Assembly (NCBI GenBank): GCA_963576725.1
Contig: OY755246.1
Coordinates: forward strand, 69,907,371-69,971,370
DNA: 64,000 nucleotides
From: Azorinus chamasolen
Lineage: Eukaryota; Mollusca; Bivalvia; Cardiida; Solecurtidae
Direction: 5' to 3'
Under the pieces are notes generated by a model. The model saw nothing but the letters and a program-made list of their open reading frames with translations. It did no database searches and was not told the origin of the DNA. Each line of letters opens with the position of its first letter. Position 1 is the first letter of the stretch. Shown in pieces: positions 15,071-25,700 of this stretch. The translations under genes were made by a program, and so were the position numbers.

Positions 15071-15541
15071 GGTGTCGGCCCGGTCAGATTTCGCCCTATA
15101 TAATCTATGTAAAAATGGCTCACTTTCGTGCTCTGCAGCCTAGACCACAACAAGATTTGAGTCTAATGAAGCATACTGTGCTCATATATGAACATTTCCC
15201 CTTTGTTTAAGCATAGTTTGATTATACAATCACCGTCTACTTTTTCCGCTATCCTCTGTTGAATAAAAACACTGTCCAAAAACACACTACCAAAACAACA
15301 TGGCCGACCCAAGCACTACCTCTTTAATATCCATCCGAATGGGGAAAAAGTTCTGAAATGGAAAGAAATAAACACTGTCAATGTCTTGTCAAGATCAGAA
15401 ATAATTCATTTTCAACCAAAAATACAGCCTAATCTCCTCACAGGAACCAACAGACATGTCAAATCAAGCATATTCATTTTTTCAAAGAACTATTTGCAAG
15501 GATACAATGACCCGGAAGCAAAATCTCACCGGGCCGACACC
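15071..15541. mobile_element. 471-bp TIR element forming the right edge of the array
   Basis: This copy is complete, but the base after its last TIR nucleotide begins unrelated unique DNA (AGATATAAACGG). The right TA flank and the rest of unit 7 are missing. The array boundary and the transposon end are the same base. Confidence 0.88.
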
Positions 15542-16849
15542 AGATATAAACGGCATCCATAAGAAAATCAAAGTACTGAAAGTACTGAAAGTGAGCGTTT
15601 TTTGAAAGGGTCAGAAAGTAATAGATGTACATGTTTATAGTTCACGAAGTTTATTAACAACGTAACTAATATCTCTTGATGGGAGAAAGAATATCAATAT
15701 TTTCTAACAAAAGTTTTACTATTTCTCTAACAAATATTAGATCTACTTTGTGACTATTCATTATATAGTCACAAGACAATTCTGATGAGAAGGCACACGG
15801 TAGGAATTGGTTGAAAAATAAGCAATTCTAGAAGAGGTACTCCCTGAAGTTAAGAGCCCTGATAGTTTGTTCCTTGTAAGGAACAAAAGGGATACACAGC
15901 ATTGAAACAGTGTAGACCTAGTACATGTGTATCACATTTTTATTGATCAGACTCGAGCAAGAGTTTGAGAAATTTAACATTTCCTTCATATAAATGCCTT
16001 TTCTGTATTATCTATTTGCAAACAGAGTAGACCTGATCAGATGACTCCTATAGGAGCCATCTGATCAATGTCTGTTCTGTTTGCTTATGGTAGAGTACGT
16101 GTAAAGATATGATTCTATAGTTTCTGCCTGAGCAAAAACATCCTGTCTACATACACCATCATAAATTTCAGTTAATAAATATTCATGATGGCATTACTTC
16201 TTACAAAAGTATAGAATAGAGAAAGAGTTAAGGTGCCAAGAGTAAACAAGTTCACATTTTATATTTGATTTTGTCTTCATAGATTGGCAATATACTGTTA
16301 CAATTGTAATATGCAATTACAACTGTAATATGATGACACCCAACCTAACCCTAACAATGCCACAACTGAGATTCAATGCCATTTGCAAACAGTGTAAACC
16401 AAGATGAGAGGGTTCTAGAATCTCTCTCATAAGGGACTGATGTGTTTGTCATAAATAATTTTGATAAAGAAAAACACCCATAAGATTGCCAATACAAATT
16501 CATCATTTTTAGAAAATAAAAGATTCCAAATGGAAATTCAGTATTGAAAGTGTAAATTTTACCTATTACAAATGTACATGTAAAAAGACTGCTCCTGTCA
16601 TCTGTAATAACCCTCTACCCCATTAATAATTTTTGAACACATTTTCAAACCATAAACCCAAATAAGACAGCTCATATAGGAACCGTCTGGTCTGGGTATA
16701 CATGCTCTGTTTACTTGTAAAATGATAATTATAGACCTGATTCTAGTCATTCTACAGTCGTAAAGTTCTTGTGTTAATGTAAATTTCATATCTAAGAAGA
16801 AATGTGTCTATAGGACATTCATGCCCCAACTTCAGATTTTTTTGTCACA
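15542..16849. other. AT-rich intergenic DNA with hairpin-MITE remnants
   Basis: No coding region was recognised. The stretch holds one complete TTAA-flanked hairpin element (15974-16231) and two eroded relatives near 16380-16440 and 16590-16800, identified by the shared central hairpin words. Nothing else is called. Confidence 0.6.
15974..16231. mobile_element. TTAA-flanked hairpin MITE, diverged copy
   Basis: TTAA occurs at both ends (15974-15977 and 16228-16231), with degenerate CCCTTTCCC-type inverted ends. The centre holds an inverted repeat around GATCAGATGACTCC and GGAGCCATCTGATC next to GCAAACAGAGTAGACC. It is an older subtype of the family seen complete at 18753-19002. Confidence 0.65.
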
Positions 16850-17385
16850 GAGTGTAAGTGCCATAATTATCATAAACGACTACAGCGATTTACACTGCTA
16901 TAAAATCTGACCAAGATATAATGGCCATAAACATGTAAAGTTTGGTGTAGACTGGACAAATACTTTCCAAGAAAGAGTCCGGACAAAATAGTTTTGAAAC
17001 CATTTTTGCAAATAAAGGGTCGCAATTCCTAAACGACTGAAGCCATTTACATGGCTATCAACCATGACCAAGATATAATGGCAACAGACATGTGTGTAAA
17101 GTTTGATGAGGATTGGACAAATACTTTCAAGAAAGAGTCTGGACAAGATATTTTTAAAAGTCGTTCTTGCAAATAAAGGGTTGCAACTCATAAACCACTG
17201 AAGCAATTTACATGGCTATAAAACTTGACCAAGATATAATGGTCACAAACATATGTGTAAAGTTTAGTGTGGATTTGACAAACACTTTCCAAGAAAGAGC
17301 CCCGACAAATTCTTCTAGACGTGCATACGGAAGGACGGACAGACAAGAGCAAACCCTATATGCCACCACATTGTGGCGGCATAAT
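16850..17385 (+). mobile_element. pearl-like element, three ~158-bp units
   Basis: Three imperfect tandem units begin near 16872, 17030 and 17188. Each contains a CATAAACGACT-like word, a 'gaccaagatataatgg' word and a 'tttccaagaaagag' word. They are followed by a GGACGGACAGAC tract (17332-17345) and a terminal hairpin TATGCCACCACATTGTGGCGGCATA. Tandem core, ACGG-like microsatellite and end hairpin are the layout described for bivalve pearl elements, now viewed as Helitron or Helentron relatives. No protein is encoded. Confidence 0.6.
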
Positions 17386-17574
17386 AAATAATAGTGATAT
17401 CATTATTTCTTACATGAATACTCATGGAGAAAAGGGTTAAACTTATCTATCATTCATAAATAATATTTAATCATACATTTTATAATATACAGTATCCAAA
17501 CACTTTCAGTCAAACCAATTCTAGTATACCAGAGGAACAGATTTATAAGTAGTGTTTTGAGTAACAAGAGGTGT

Positions 17575-17725
17575 TCACAGAACACATGTATCATCTGCCA
17601 ATGAGGCTGACCTAAAATCTGAACCTTGCAATGTGTAACGGGTAGGCAGACTGACGGACAGACGATGGAAAAATGATCCCTATCTGGCACACTGCTTCTC
17701 AGCAGGTGACACAAAAACCAATGAT
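17575..17725 (+). mobile_element. truncated pearl-like element fragment
   Basis: It begins CAAGAGGTGTTCACAGAACAC, a self-complementary head resembling the head at 23695. It runs into a GACGGACAGACGATGG tract and then stops. There is less than one core unit and no coding content. Confidence 0.4.
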
Positions 17726-17965
17726 ATTATTTATGTAGATACTATATTTTATTTGAGGTAAATGTATTAAATGACAATTAGGAATAGTTCATTTAATATA
17801 AAATGTCCGAATACCTAAGGCCAGGTGCATGTACACAGTTTGTTTTGTTTGATACTAAATTACTTTTGAAAATGAGGAGAATTACTCAAACTATAGTTCT
17901 TATATTCTCCTCTGGTACACTGTACAACATGCAACAGTCAAGTCAACAACAACTAATTGACAGCT

Positions 17966-18194
17966 TATCCCCTTTCCCTGTTCTTTATTTATTCCAAAAT
18001 TCAATACCGATACAGTTATAATGAAATATGGAAGGTTGAATATCACAGCCATTTAGAAACTGAAGAAACGGATCTGTCAAATTTCATTAGCAAACAGAGT
18101 AGACCCTGATCAGACGGCTCCGATAGGAGCTGCCTGATCTCGGTCCATTCTGTTTGCAAATGTGAGAAAACATGCATATGATGGAAAGGGTTAA
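17966..18194. mobile_element. TTAA-type hairpin MITE
   Basis: The left end is CCCCTTTCCCTG (TTAA eroded to TTATC) and the right end is GGAAAGGG followed by TTAA (18191-18194). The centre carries the family inverted repeat GTAGACCCTGATCAGACGGC against its partner about 40 bp later. Confidence 0.7.
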
Positions 18195-18752
18195 AGTATG
18201 TGAGATATGAACACACTGTGAAAATTTGCTTCATCAAATCCTGCATACATGTATTTAAATTAATGATTTGCTCCAGGTGGAAGTCTATTCATTGACTTAT
18301 TCTATCAATGTGTACTCTGGCTTTGGAAATGTTCACATCTTTCTTTTTAAGGTCACTTGTTATATTGAATCCACAAACAGCTATTACAGTCTGACCTGTC
18401 CATACATGAAAGCTTCACACTGTAAAGTTCTGTGGTTGACAAAAGACCTGCCTCCCCATAATTTGGATACATAACTAACGGCCAGTGTCATAGTATTTAT
18501 AATTGGATTTTTTTCCATGGGTCCAACTTAGATGCTCATGGAACCATTAGTTCTGTGCGGTCAATCACAGAAAGTACTGGACTGCTGGATTTTACATAAT
18601 CATGATCAGTTGTTTGGCAAACTACATCTATAATTTGTAGTGTCCGCTGCCATTTTGGTAAACCAGGTTGATCAGTTGAATTGGACTCCTTTCTTTTGTT
18701 GGGTTGCGATAGAGTCTCGAGCATTACAACTGAAAAAAAACCAATAGTGGCT

Positions 18753-19002
18753 TTAACCCTTTCCCTGTTCTTTGTTTATTACAAATTTCAATACCTAATG
18801 AATATTCATGGACAAAATAGTTATTATGAATTATTGAAAGTAATACATTGTAGCCATTTTAGAAAGTCAGGAAACAGATCTATCAAATTCTATTAGCAAA
18901 CAGAGTAGACTCTGATCAGATGGCTCCTCTAGGAGCTGTCTGATCTGGGTCTACTCTGTTTGCATATGCGTGAAAACATGTTTATAGGAGGGAAAGGGTT
19001 AA
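18753..19002. mobile_element. TTAA-type hairpin MITE, best-preserved copy
   Basis: TTAA (18753-18756) is followed by CCCTTTCCCTG, and GGGAAAGGG is followed by TTAA (18999-19002). TTAA duplications and CCC-initial ends are hallmarks of piggyBac-type transposons, so this is inferred to be a piggyBac-mobilised MITE. A strong hairpin at about 18896-18964 pairs GCAAACAGAGTAGACTCTGA with its near-complement. No ORF. Confidence 0.75.
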
Positions 19003-19166
19003 CATGATGCTATGGGCCAAAGATGAAAGCTGAGAGCCTTGCAGATTCAGAGGAGAAGATTTAAGCTTTAAATTATTGACAAGTTACCACACATGATGCA
19101 CGCAGACAGACATCAGGCGATCACAAAAGCTCACCCTCAGCACTTTGTGGTCTGATGAGCTAAAAA
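19003..19166 (+). mobile_element. truncated tail of a pearl-like element
   Basis: The words CATGATGCTATGGGCCAAAG, 'gaggagaagattt' and the tail CACAAAAGCTCACCCTCAGCAC ending in GAGCTAAAAA match the 3' part of the element at 57991-59025. It directly abuts the right TTAA of the preceding MITE. Confidence 0.65.
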
Positions 19167-19459
19167 TATAAAAGCTTTTTAAACAATTTGCATAAAATAC
19201 TTGAAAATAAAGTATAAGTGTATTTGACTTCTAGTTTGTAAGTTCTGGCACCAATGTAGCAATTCCGGAGAGCTCTGTCGTATCTGTTATCAACACTAGC
19301 TGTTTACAAAATAACAAACAAAAGAATTTTCCTGGGAGATCTCTGCAATGTTATACCTATCAGGATCAGTCACAATTGGTTTAACATTTTGAGTTTTTAA
19401 GGATAAGATTCCAGTTTAGCTAGGAATCTGCTTATACTGCAGGAGGTAGAGAATCAACA

Positions 19460-19732
19460 TTAACCCTTTCTCTCATATAAACGTGTTTTCACGCATTTGC
19501 AAACAGAGTAGACCAAGATCAGACGGCTCCTATAGGAGGACTCCTATAGGAGCCGTCTGATCAGGGTCTGCTCTGTTTGCAAATGGAAATTGATAGATCT
19601 CTGTTTCTTTACTTTCTGAAATAGCTACAGTGTTGTACCTTCCATATTTAATTTTAACTACAAGTATTTTGTCCATGAATATTCAGCAGGAAATGAAATT
19701 TGGACTAAATATAGAACAGGGAAAGAGATTAA
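19460..19732. mobile_element. TTAA-type hairpin MITE, inverted orientation
   Basis: TTAACCCTTTCTC is at the left (19460) and CAGGGAAAGAGATTAA at the right (to 19732). Relative to 18753-19002 the internal order is reversed. The loop region contains a short local duplication of CTCCTATAGGAG. Confidence 0.72.
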
Positions 19733-20586
19733 CTGGTTTTTCAAATATCAATTTGATTTTTTTTAAAATTTTGATATTTAGGGTTATTTGGGGACTATTC
19801 CTACCAAATGTCATTCAAATTGGTTCACCGGTTTTAGAAAGAATTTTTTTTTAAATATTTTTCTTTCGGTATCCTTTATGATAGTAATCCGTTCTAAATC
19901 ATCATGGATACAGATTATTTTATGAAATTTGATAGAACATAATAAAAACATTTCTGTAGCAAAGAAATCATTTATTGATATGCCATTTTAAAAATTACCA
20001 GTAATAAAAAAAAGATAATATTCATGATATCATCATTTTTAAATTAGTCAAAACATAGTTATCTTCGGTAAGCTGTTTAACAAATCATAACTTTAGACAA
20101 TTGGCACATAGTTTGGTAGTTGTCACAATAGAAGCATTCCTGTTACGTAATAGTTCATAACTTTGTTGATAAGACAGTGTGTGATAGATGGCAGTTCCGT
20201 AATCGCTGACCCTTGTCCCCTGCTGAGAAATTAGGGGATTAACTGACCATCTGGCACCTTTGATCGTTACTGTTTTCCTAGGTCTAGTAAGTAATTTCGG
20301 CTAAGTAATGTAATATTATAGTCTCCAATTGTCTAACACAATTCATTTTTAGTATTCAAAACAAATAGTGTGTATTGTTAGAATCTTTGAATGGGGTGAA
20401 TAAAAGTACTGACATTTGCAAAATGTAGACCCAGACAATATATGTAGCTAAACAAGCAACACTCTAACCAGGGTCTTCACTGTTTATTATTCAAAATCAT
20501 ATACATGTAGCAAATTTAAGTCTTATAATATAATGAATGGGATCTACAGTTAAACAATGACGGGTCATTTAAGCATTCAAAGATGT

Positions 20587-20800
20587 AACCCTTTCTCTAG
20601 TATAAACGTGTGTTCGCGTATTTGCAAACAGCGTAGACACAGATCATACTGGGACTGCTCTGTTTATTTATGAAATTGTAATAGGTCCGACTCTACAGTT
20701 TCTACCTACAAAACAATCCTGTCTACAAATTACATCAGAAACATTACCTTATAAATAGTCATGATATCATTATTTCTTACATGAATACTGAGCAGTGAAA
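20587..20800. mobile_element. eroded TTAA-type hairpin MITE
   Basis: The left end is TAACCCTTTCTCTAG, with GCAAACAGCGTAGACACAGATC inside. The right half matches the diverged subtype at 15974-16231 (CATGATATCATTATTTCTTAC). The right end has decayed (GAAATGG). Confidence 0.5.
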
Positions 20801-21235
20801 TGGTTTGTGTATTTTACCAAAATTTAACTTTTTTCTGATTATAACTTTGTACTGTGCATTACCCATGCTTTGAAAAGCTTATATCTTTCAATTCCACAGG
20901 TTGTCATGTTAGACTGTTGTTATTTTTGTTACATAGCCGGCAAATAGTTTATTGCAGATCTGTCGTGTTATTTGTTTTACAACCGACTCCAAATAAAGAT
21001 GTTTGTATCGTGTAAATTCATCTTCCAGAATCAATTTTCGGTTCATGACTATGTTTTTACACATACTATCAATGTGATTATCATCAACGATTGCACCTGA
21101 TCGTTTTTTATTAATTTTAACAGAAGTTTTCAAAGTGCTGTCAATGTTTCTGTTATTGTTTACATATCAGCTGTCAGTCTTTTTGCCCACCAAGCTTTTC
21201 TCGGCTAAGATAACAGGGGCGTGTGACGTCACGGC

Positions 21236-21800
21236 GATTCGCCCTATAGGTGATAGAATCACTCAATGTTTGTGGTCCCTTAATACAGCAACCTATGATG
21301 AGACCAGAGTGAATCGTAGGTGATAGAATGCGTGTGTGGTCCCTTAATACATGATGAGACCAGAGTTTTACAAATACCTAGTCCTTTGACAGGGTGCTTT
21401 AATGTATTTTCATAGAATATTTGGACTCATTCTTTCCATTTGGGGACTCACATATTTGCAGTTTATCGAGTCCCAAGGACTAGTTCAAGAACAATTGTTA
21501 AAAAAATCACTGGAATGGGAGTGGTCCCCAAATACAGTGACCTATTATGAGACCAGTGTGAAGCATAGGTGAAAGAATGTATGTGGTCCCTTAATACAGT
21601 AACCTATGATGAGACCAGAGTGAAGCGTAGGTGATAGAATGTGTGTGGTCCCTTAATACAGTAACCTATGATGAGACCAGAGTGAAGCGTAGGTGATAGA
21701 ATGTGTGTTGTCTCTTAATACAGTAACCTTAGTCCTATTATGAGTCCAGAGTGAAGCATATATAGGTGATTGAATGTGTTTGTTCCATTAATAGTTAATA
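21236..21800 (+). repeat. 62-bp minisatellite
   Basis: Tandem copies of a unit containing AACCTATGATGAGACCAGAG and GGTGATAGAATGTGTGTGG have an exact 62-bp spacing at 21601, 21663 and 21725, with looser copies on both sides. Scattered single units recur at about 22271-22420 and 22805-22890, on either side of the first exon of the downstream gene. Non-coding. Confidence 0.85.
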
Positions 21801-21894
21801 CAGTGACTTATAATGAGACACAAATAATTGGGTGCAGATGGTCTCTTTATACAGTGAGTAATGATGGTTTCCAGACATTTTGCCACCTATGTAA

Positions 21895-22030
21895 CAGGAC
21901 TGGTGAAAAACATGCAGCCAGGCTAGGGATCGAACCCGGGACCCCTCACTTACAAGGCGAGTGCTCTAACCACTGAGCTATCGAACCGCTAACTGTCTTT
22001 CACCCAGTACCTGTACCCGGCCTGTCACAC
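21895..22030 (-). mobile_element. tRNA-Thr-derived SINE unit, downstream copy of dimer
   Basis: On the minus strand, 21988-21917 has a tRNA shape: an A box in TAGCTCAGTGGTTAGAGC, an anticodon loop CTTGTAA with anticodon TGT (Thr), and a B box GGTTCGATCCC. The same flanking words (for example CAGGACTGGTGAAAAAC on the plus strand) recur at 22122, giving a direct repeat with a period of about 227-230 bp. One base is missing in the acceptor-side sequence, so it is unlikely to be a functional tRNA. Confidence 0.7.
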
Positions 22031-22121
22031 TACTCTCCCTTTTTCCCTGAGATTCTCGCCGAATCTGCAGCAAAATCATGGGCATGCACAGGGTCTGAAT
22101 TTCAAGTTGGGTGCCAACTGT

Positions 22122-22260
22122 ATCAGGACTGGTGAAAAACGTGCATCCAGACTGGGGATCGAACCCGGGACCCCTCACTTACAAGGCGAGTGCTCTAACC
22201 ACTGAGCTATCCGAACCGCTTACTGTCTTTCACCCAGTACCTGTTCCCGGCCTGTCACAC
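22122..22260 (-). mobile_element. tRNA-Thr-derived SINE unit, upstream copy of dimer
   Basis: The tRNA-like part (22216-22145, 72 nt) can fold with a mostly paired acceptor stem including wobbles, a 5-bp anticodon stem around CTTGTAA, and an intact B box. It shares sequence beyond the tRNA with the copy at 21895-22030, which marks it as a repeat. A real tRNA-Thr (UGU) gene cannot be fully excluded without a covariance search. Confidence 0.65.
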
Positions 22261-22516
22261 CTAACACTTTCTCCACCATGACCAATCTAGTGATTAAATG
22301 TGTGTCATCCCTTTATATATTGACTTATGATAAGACCAATGTGTACTGTGTAGCATAAGTGCTTATAATGCATGTCGTCTCTTTTTACAGTGCATGACTA
22401 ATGTTGACACAAGAAAAATATTGTCTTCACATTGTTTTGTCATATACTATGTAACCAATATCATGCATTGTACATTTCACTGTTTATACAAAATTTGTTT
22501 ACCTTTTCTTTTCCAG

Positions 22517-22720
22517 TTGTAATGGCATCCCCAACAGGTTCTGCCCTACTCCATTTAATTGGCCATAAAAGAGTGCGTGTGAAACCACAAGGTACGACTC
22601 CCTACGAGCATAAATTACGATTTAAAGGAGAGCCAAGATTTGACACCATTCCAATGAACGAAAAGCCAAAAATTAGTCGGACTAAACCTTGCAATAATGA
22701 CTCTACCAATACAAGTAAGG
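22517..22720 (+). CDS. KDZ-like gene, exon 1 of those visible
   Basis: The acceptor TTTTCTTTTCCAG precedes the exon and the donor GTAAGT follows it. The first ATG (22522) opens a 66-codon basic segment beginning MASPTGSALLHLIGHKRVRV, ending in phase 1. The acceptor implies an upstream 5' UTR exon that was not located. No domain recognised. Confidence 0.65.
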
Positions 22721-25700
22721 GTAAGTGTATAATAATCAAATATAAAATGTAATGAATAATATAAAGTATGTGTCAAATAATAAAAATATCCTGTTTGTGA
22801 ATTATTAAATTACAACAGCAATGCATATGGTCCCTTAATACAGTAACCCATGATGAGACCAGATTGAAGCATAGGTGATAGAATGTGTGTCCCTCAAATA
22901 ACTGAGGAATAGGCAAATACTGATAAATACATACATGTATGCTTAAGCTTGTTTATGACAGAAATTATGTCTTACAGGACATTCAACTCAGCTGAGTTCC
23001 AATGAAGTTGAATGAACATGCAATTTTGTATGTCAAATATTACAGATTTAGGGGCATTGTAATAGTGGTTTGTCCCTGTGTAATTTTATATTTTCTCATT
23101 ACTTTGGAATTGTATTTTTTCTCATTACTTTTGAACTGTATTTTATGGAAGTTTCGTAATCCTATTATATATGAAAAAGCAATTTTAGTCAAACAGCTTA
23201 TGGGTTAAATTGTGGTTTATGTGGAAAGCTTTTTTTATGGTTGCAAAGAAAAATCAAGTCAACCCATATGTTGAAATTTAACCTCCTTGATATCTCAGTA
23301 GTAGATCGCAGGCTTCATGTCTGGGCAGTTGTATGTTCGATCCTTTTGGCTGCAATATGTATACCCAGAGTGTCTATGCTTATGTGTTTGCAATTTTGCA
23401 CTTCAGTGTGGCAGCACTATAACTATCTCAAGTGGACATTAGTATGATATGACTGAAATACTATCACAGTAAAGTAAAACCCAAAACAAACAATAAAACT
23501 GACATATAGCATTTAAAAAATGAACTGCCAGTACTTTTAGAAATCAATTTCATTTAAGCGTTTCATGCAAAACCTATCATGTAGACCAATCCTAGACTTT
23601 TATGTCCATCTCCTGTGTCTCTGAAGCTGTACCTGATCAGGGTCCTCACTTTTTAACACTTTGAAAGTAATAAAAATTTATCTGCTACAATTAACAAGAG
23701 TGTTCGGAGGAACACATGTGTCACCTGCTCGCAGCTGACACAAAAACTGTTAATATGCTGAAGTTTTAAAATAAGAACAACGGAGAACAAGTTAATGTTG
23801 TACCTATTGTATAGTTGACAACGGAATATACATGACAAACCTGAATGGTATTTGTAAAGATGATAAGAAAAACAATATAAAAAAGGGGAATAACTCCAAA
23901 TATAATGATGCCATAGTTATGAGCCTTGTGCATGACACTTCCTCTCATCATGCTTGTTCCATATATGAAGTTTCAAATCAATTGAACCAGTAGATAAAGA
24001 GTTATTGTCCGGAAAAGAAAATAGGAAAAAGGGGAATAGCTCCAAAAATATTGATGCTAGAGTTATGACCCTTGTACATGCCACTTCCTCTTATCATACC
24101 GGCCGCGTGACTCAGTGGTAGAGCGTCCGCCTGCGGTACGGAAGGTCGTGGGTTCGATCCCCGGCCGCGACAGACCAAAAGTCGTTAAAAGTTGGTACTA
24201 GTAGCTCCCTTGTCTACGCTCGACAATAAAGGTGTAGTTCTAGGACTGGTCGGCCCAGTGTCAGGATAATGTGACTGGGTGGGGTGCCCTTGCCATGTAC
24301 CTGCGGCAGGGGTATTCCAGTGAGGCAGCACTATAACTTGTCTCATGCGGGTGCCGTCTGCAAATAACTGAAATACTGTTGGTCGGACGTAAAACCCAAC
24401 TCACTCACTCACTCTTATCATGCGTGTTCAATATAGGAAGTTTGAAATCAATTGAACCTGTAGATAAAGTGTTATTGTCCAGACAAAAAATAGGAAAAAG
24501 GGGAATAACTCATAAATATTGATGCTAGAGTTGTGGACGTCATAATTTCTTACATGAATATTCATGGTGGAAAGGGTTAAATGTCTGGTTGCCTTTTTTC
24601 ATGTGTCACTTGCATTTACTTTATCCCTGATTTCACTTTTAAATAATGTTGTTGTAGATGATATGTTTATTGTCATTATCCTTGTCTTCTGAATTTATCC
24701 CACAAGCAGTGTAGACCCTTTTGTCATGGCTCCTGCAAGGTATAAATATAAGTCTACACTATTTGAAAATGTCTTATATATTTGTTTCTATACACCTCAG
24801 ATGTGCTTTCCTGGCCATAACAACACACTTCATGTCACAATGCTTTTATTTGTAATAGTAAAACTAGTTACTACTTTAATCTGCAGGGGATGCATTATCA
24901 CAAAGGACTTCACTACACCAGAATCGTCCAACATTACCGTCACAAACTGCTGTCCCCTTCAGTGTCCCACACTTGGATTCGTCATCTGGCATGCAGTCCA
25001 TGGCTCCACAAACATCAACATCTCATGGTGCAAATCAGGTAAACATGATATAATTGTACATGAGTATTAGGTAAACCTTGTTTTTATGTACATTTCATGA
25101 AAGAAAGGCAAAGCTGTGTTGTATTTTAAAGTATTTCATTATCTAATAGTCTCAACCAAAAGGTGCAGATTGGCCATTATCTGTTAAGGCATTGCCCAGT
25201 TATCTTCATATCGCCAGTAGCAACTAAAGAATATTTGGAGTAGTGGTGTTATCACTCAAATATATAAGACTTCATTATGTCTTCTTAGCTCACCCGAGCA
25301 TAGATGTCTCATGTTTGGTTTGAAAATGCTAGATGTTCTGTTTTAGGATCTATCTTACCAGTATTTGAATGAAGCTGAAGCATACTTCCACATGCTGAAA
25401 ACACAGAATTGGATTTTTATAGATGGAGAATGTGGTAGCGTGGTGGCAGTGAAGGAATATGAAGCCACTAAAAGCAGACTGCATGTAGGTATAATGTTAG
25501 CATGGGAAAATATCTAATCCGAAGTACAAATGTATCTCTTTTGACAGAACTTGCAAAGCACAACATGACTCAAAAAATGATCAGGCCTTTCATTCCCACA
25601 TATTGAAATAAATATAAATTTAATCAGTTACTCTTGTAGCTTATGATGTAATAAAATAGCAAAGTGCTTTCAACAATTAAGGTTCATTTTTAAGCTGCTC

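Larger units (their letters stand above)
1..15541. repeat. macrosatellite array, 2.07/2.54-kb units
   Basis: Seven head-to-tail units start at 1, 2067, 4609, 7151, 9218, 11760 and 14306. Their lengths are 2066, 2542, 2542, 2067, 2542 and 2546 bp, plus a truncated 1236 bp. Units look almost identical by eye; the one clear internal substitution noticed is G to A at 9445. The length classes differ by presence or absence of a 471-bp TIR element. Each unit has very AT-rich stretches, one C-rich tract (for example 1930-1960) and a tRNA-like B box (221-231 in unit 1). Only short ORFs occur (66 aa plus strand, 67 aa minus strand), with no recognisable domain, so no gene is called. The array runs off the left edge of the window, so its full copy number is unknown. 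Confidence 0.97.

Noticed and set aside
1..15541. Array as rDNA, histone or 5S cluster
   Set aside because: No conserved rRNA, histone or snRNA sequence was recognised in the unit.
24098..24170. Functional tRNA gene at the SINE head
   Set aside because: It is continuous with the SINE body and bounded by a SINE-length target duplication; a related old copy lies upstream.
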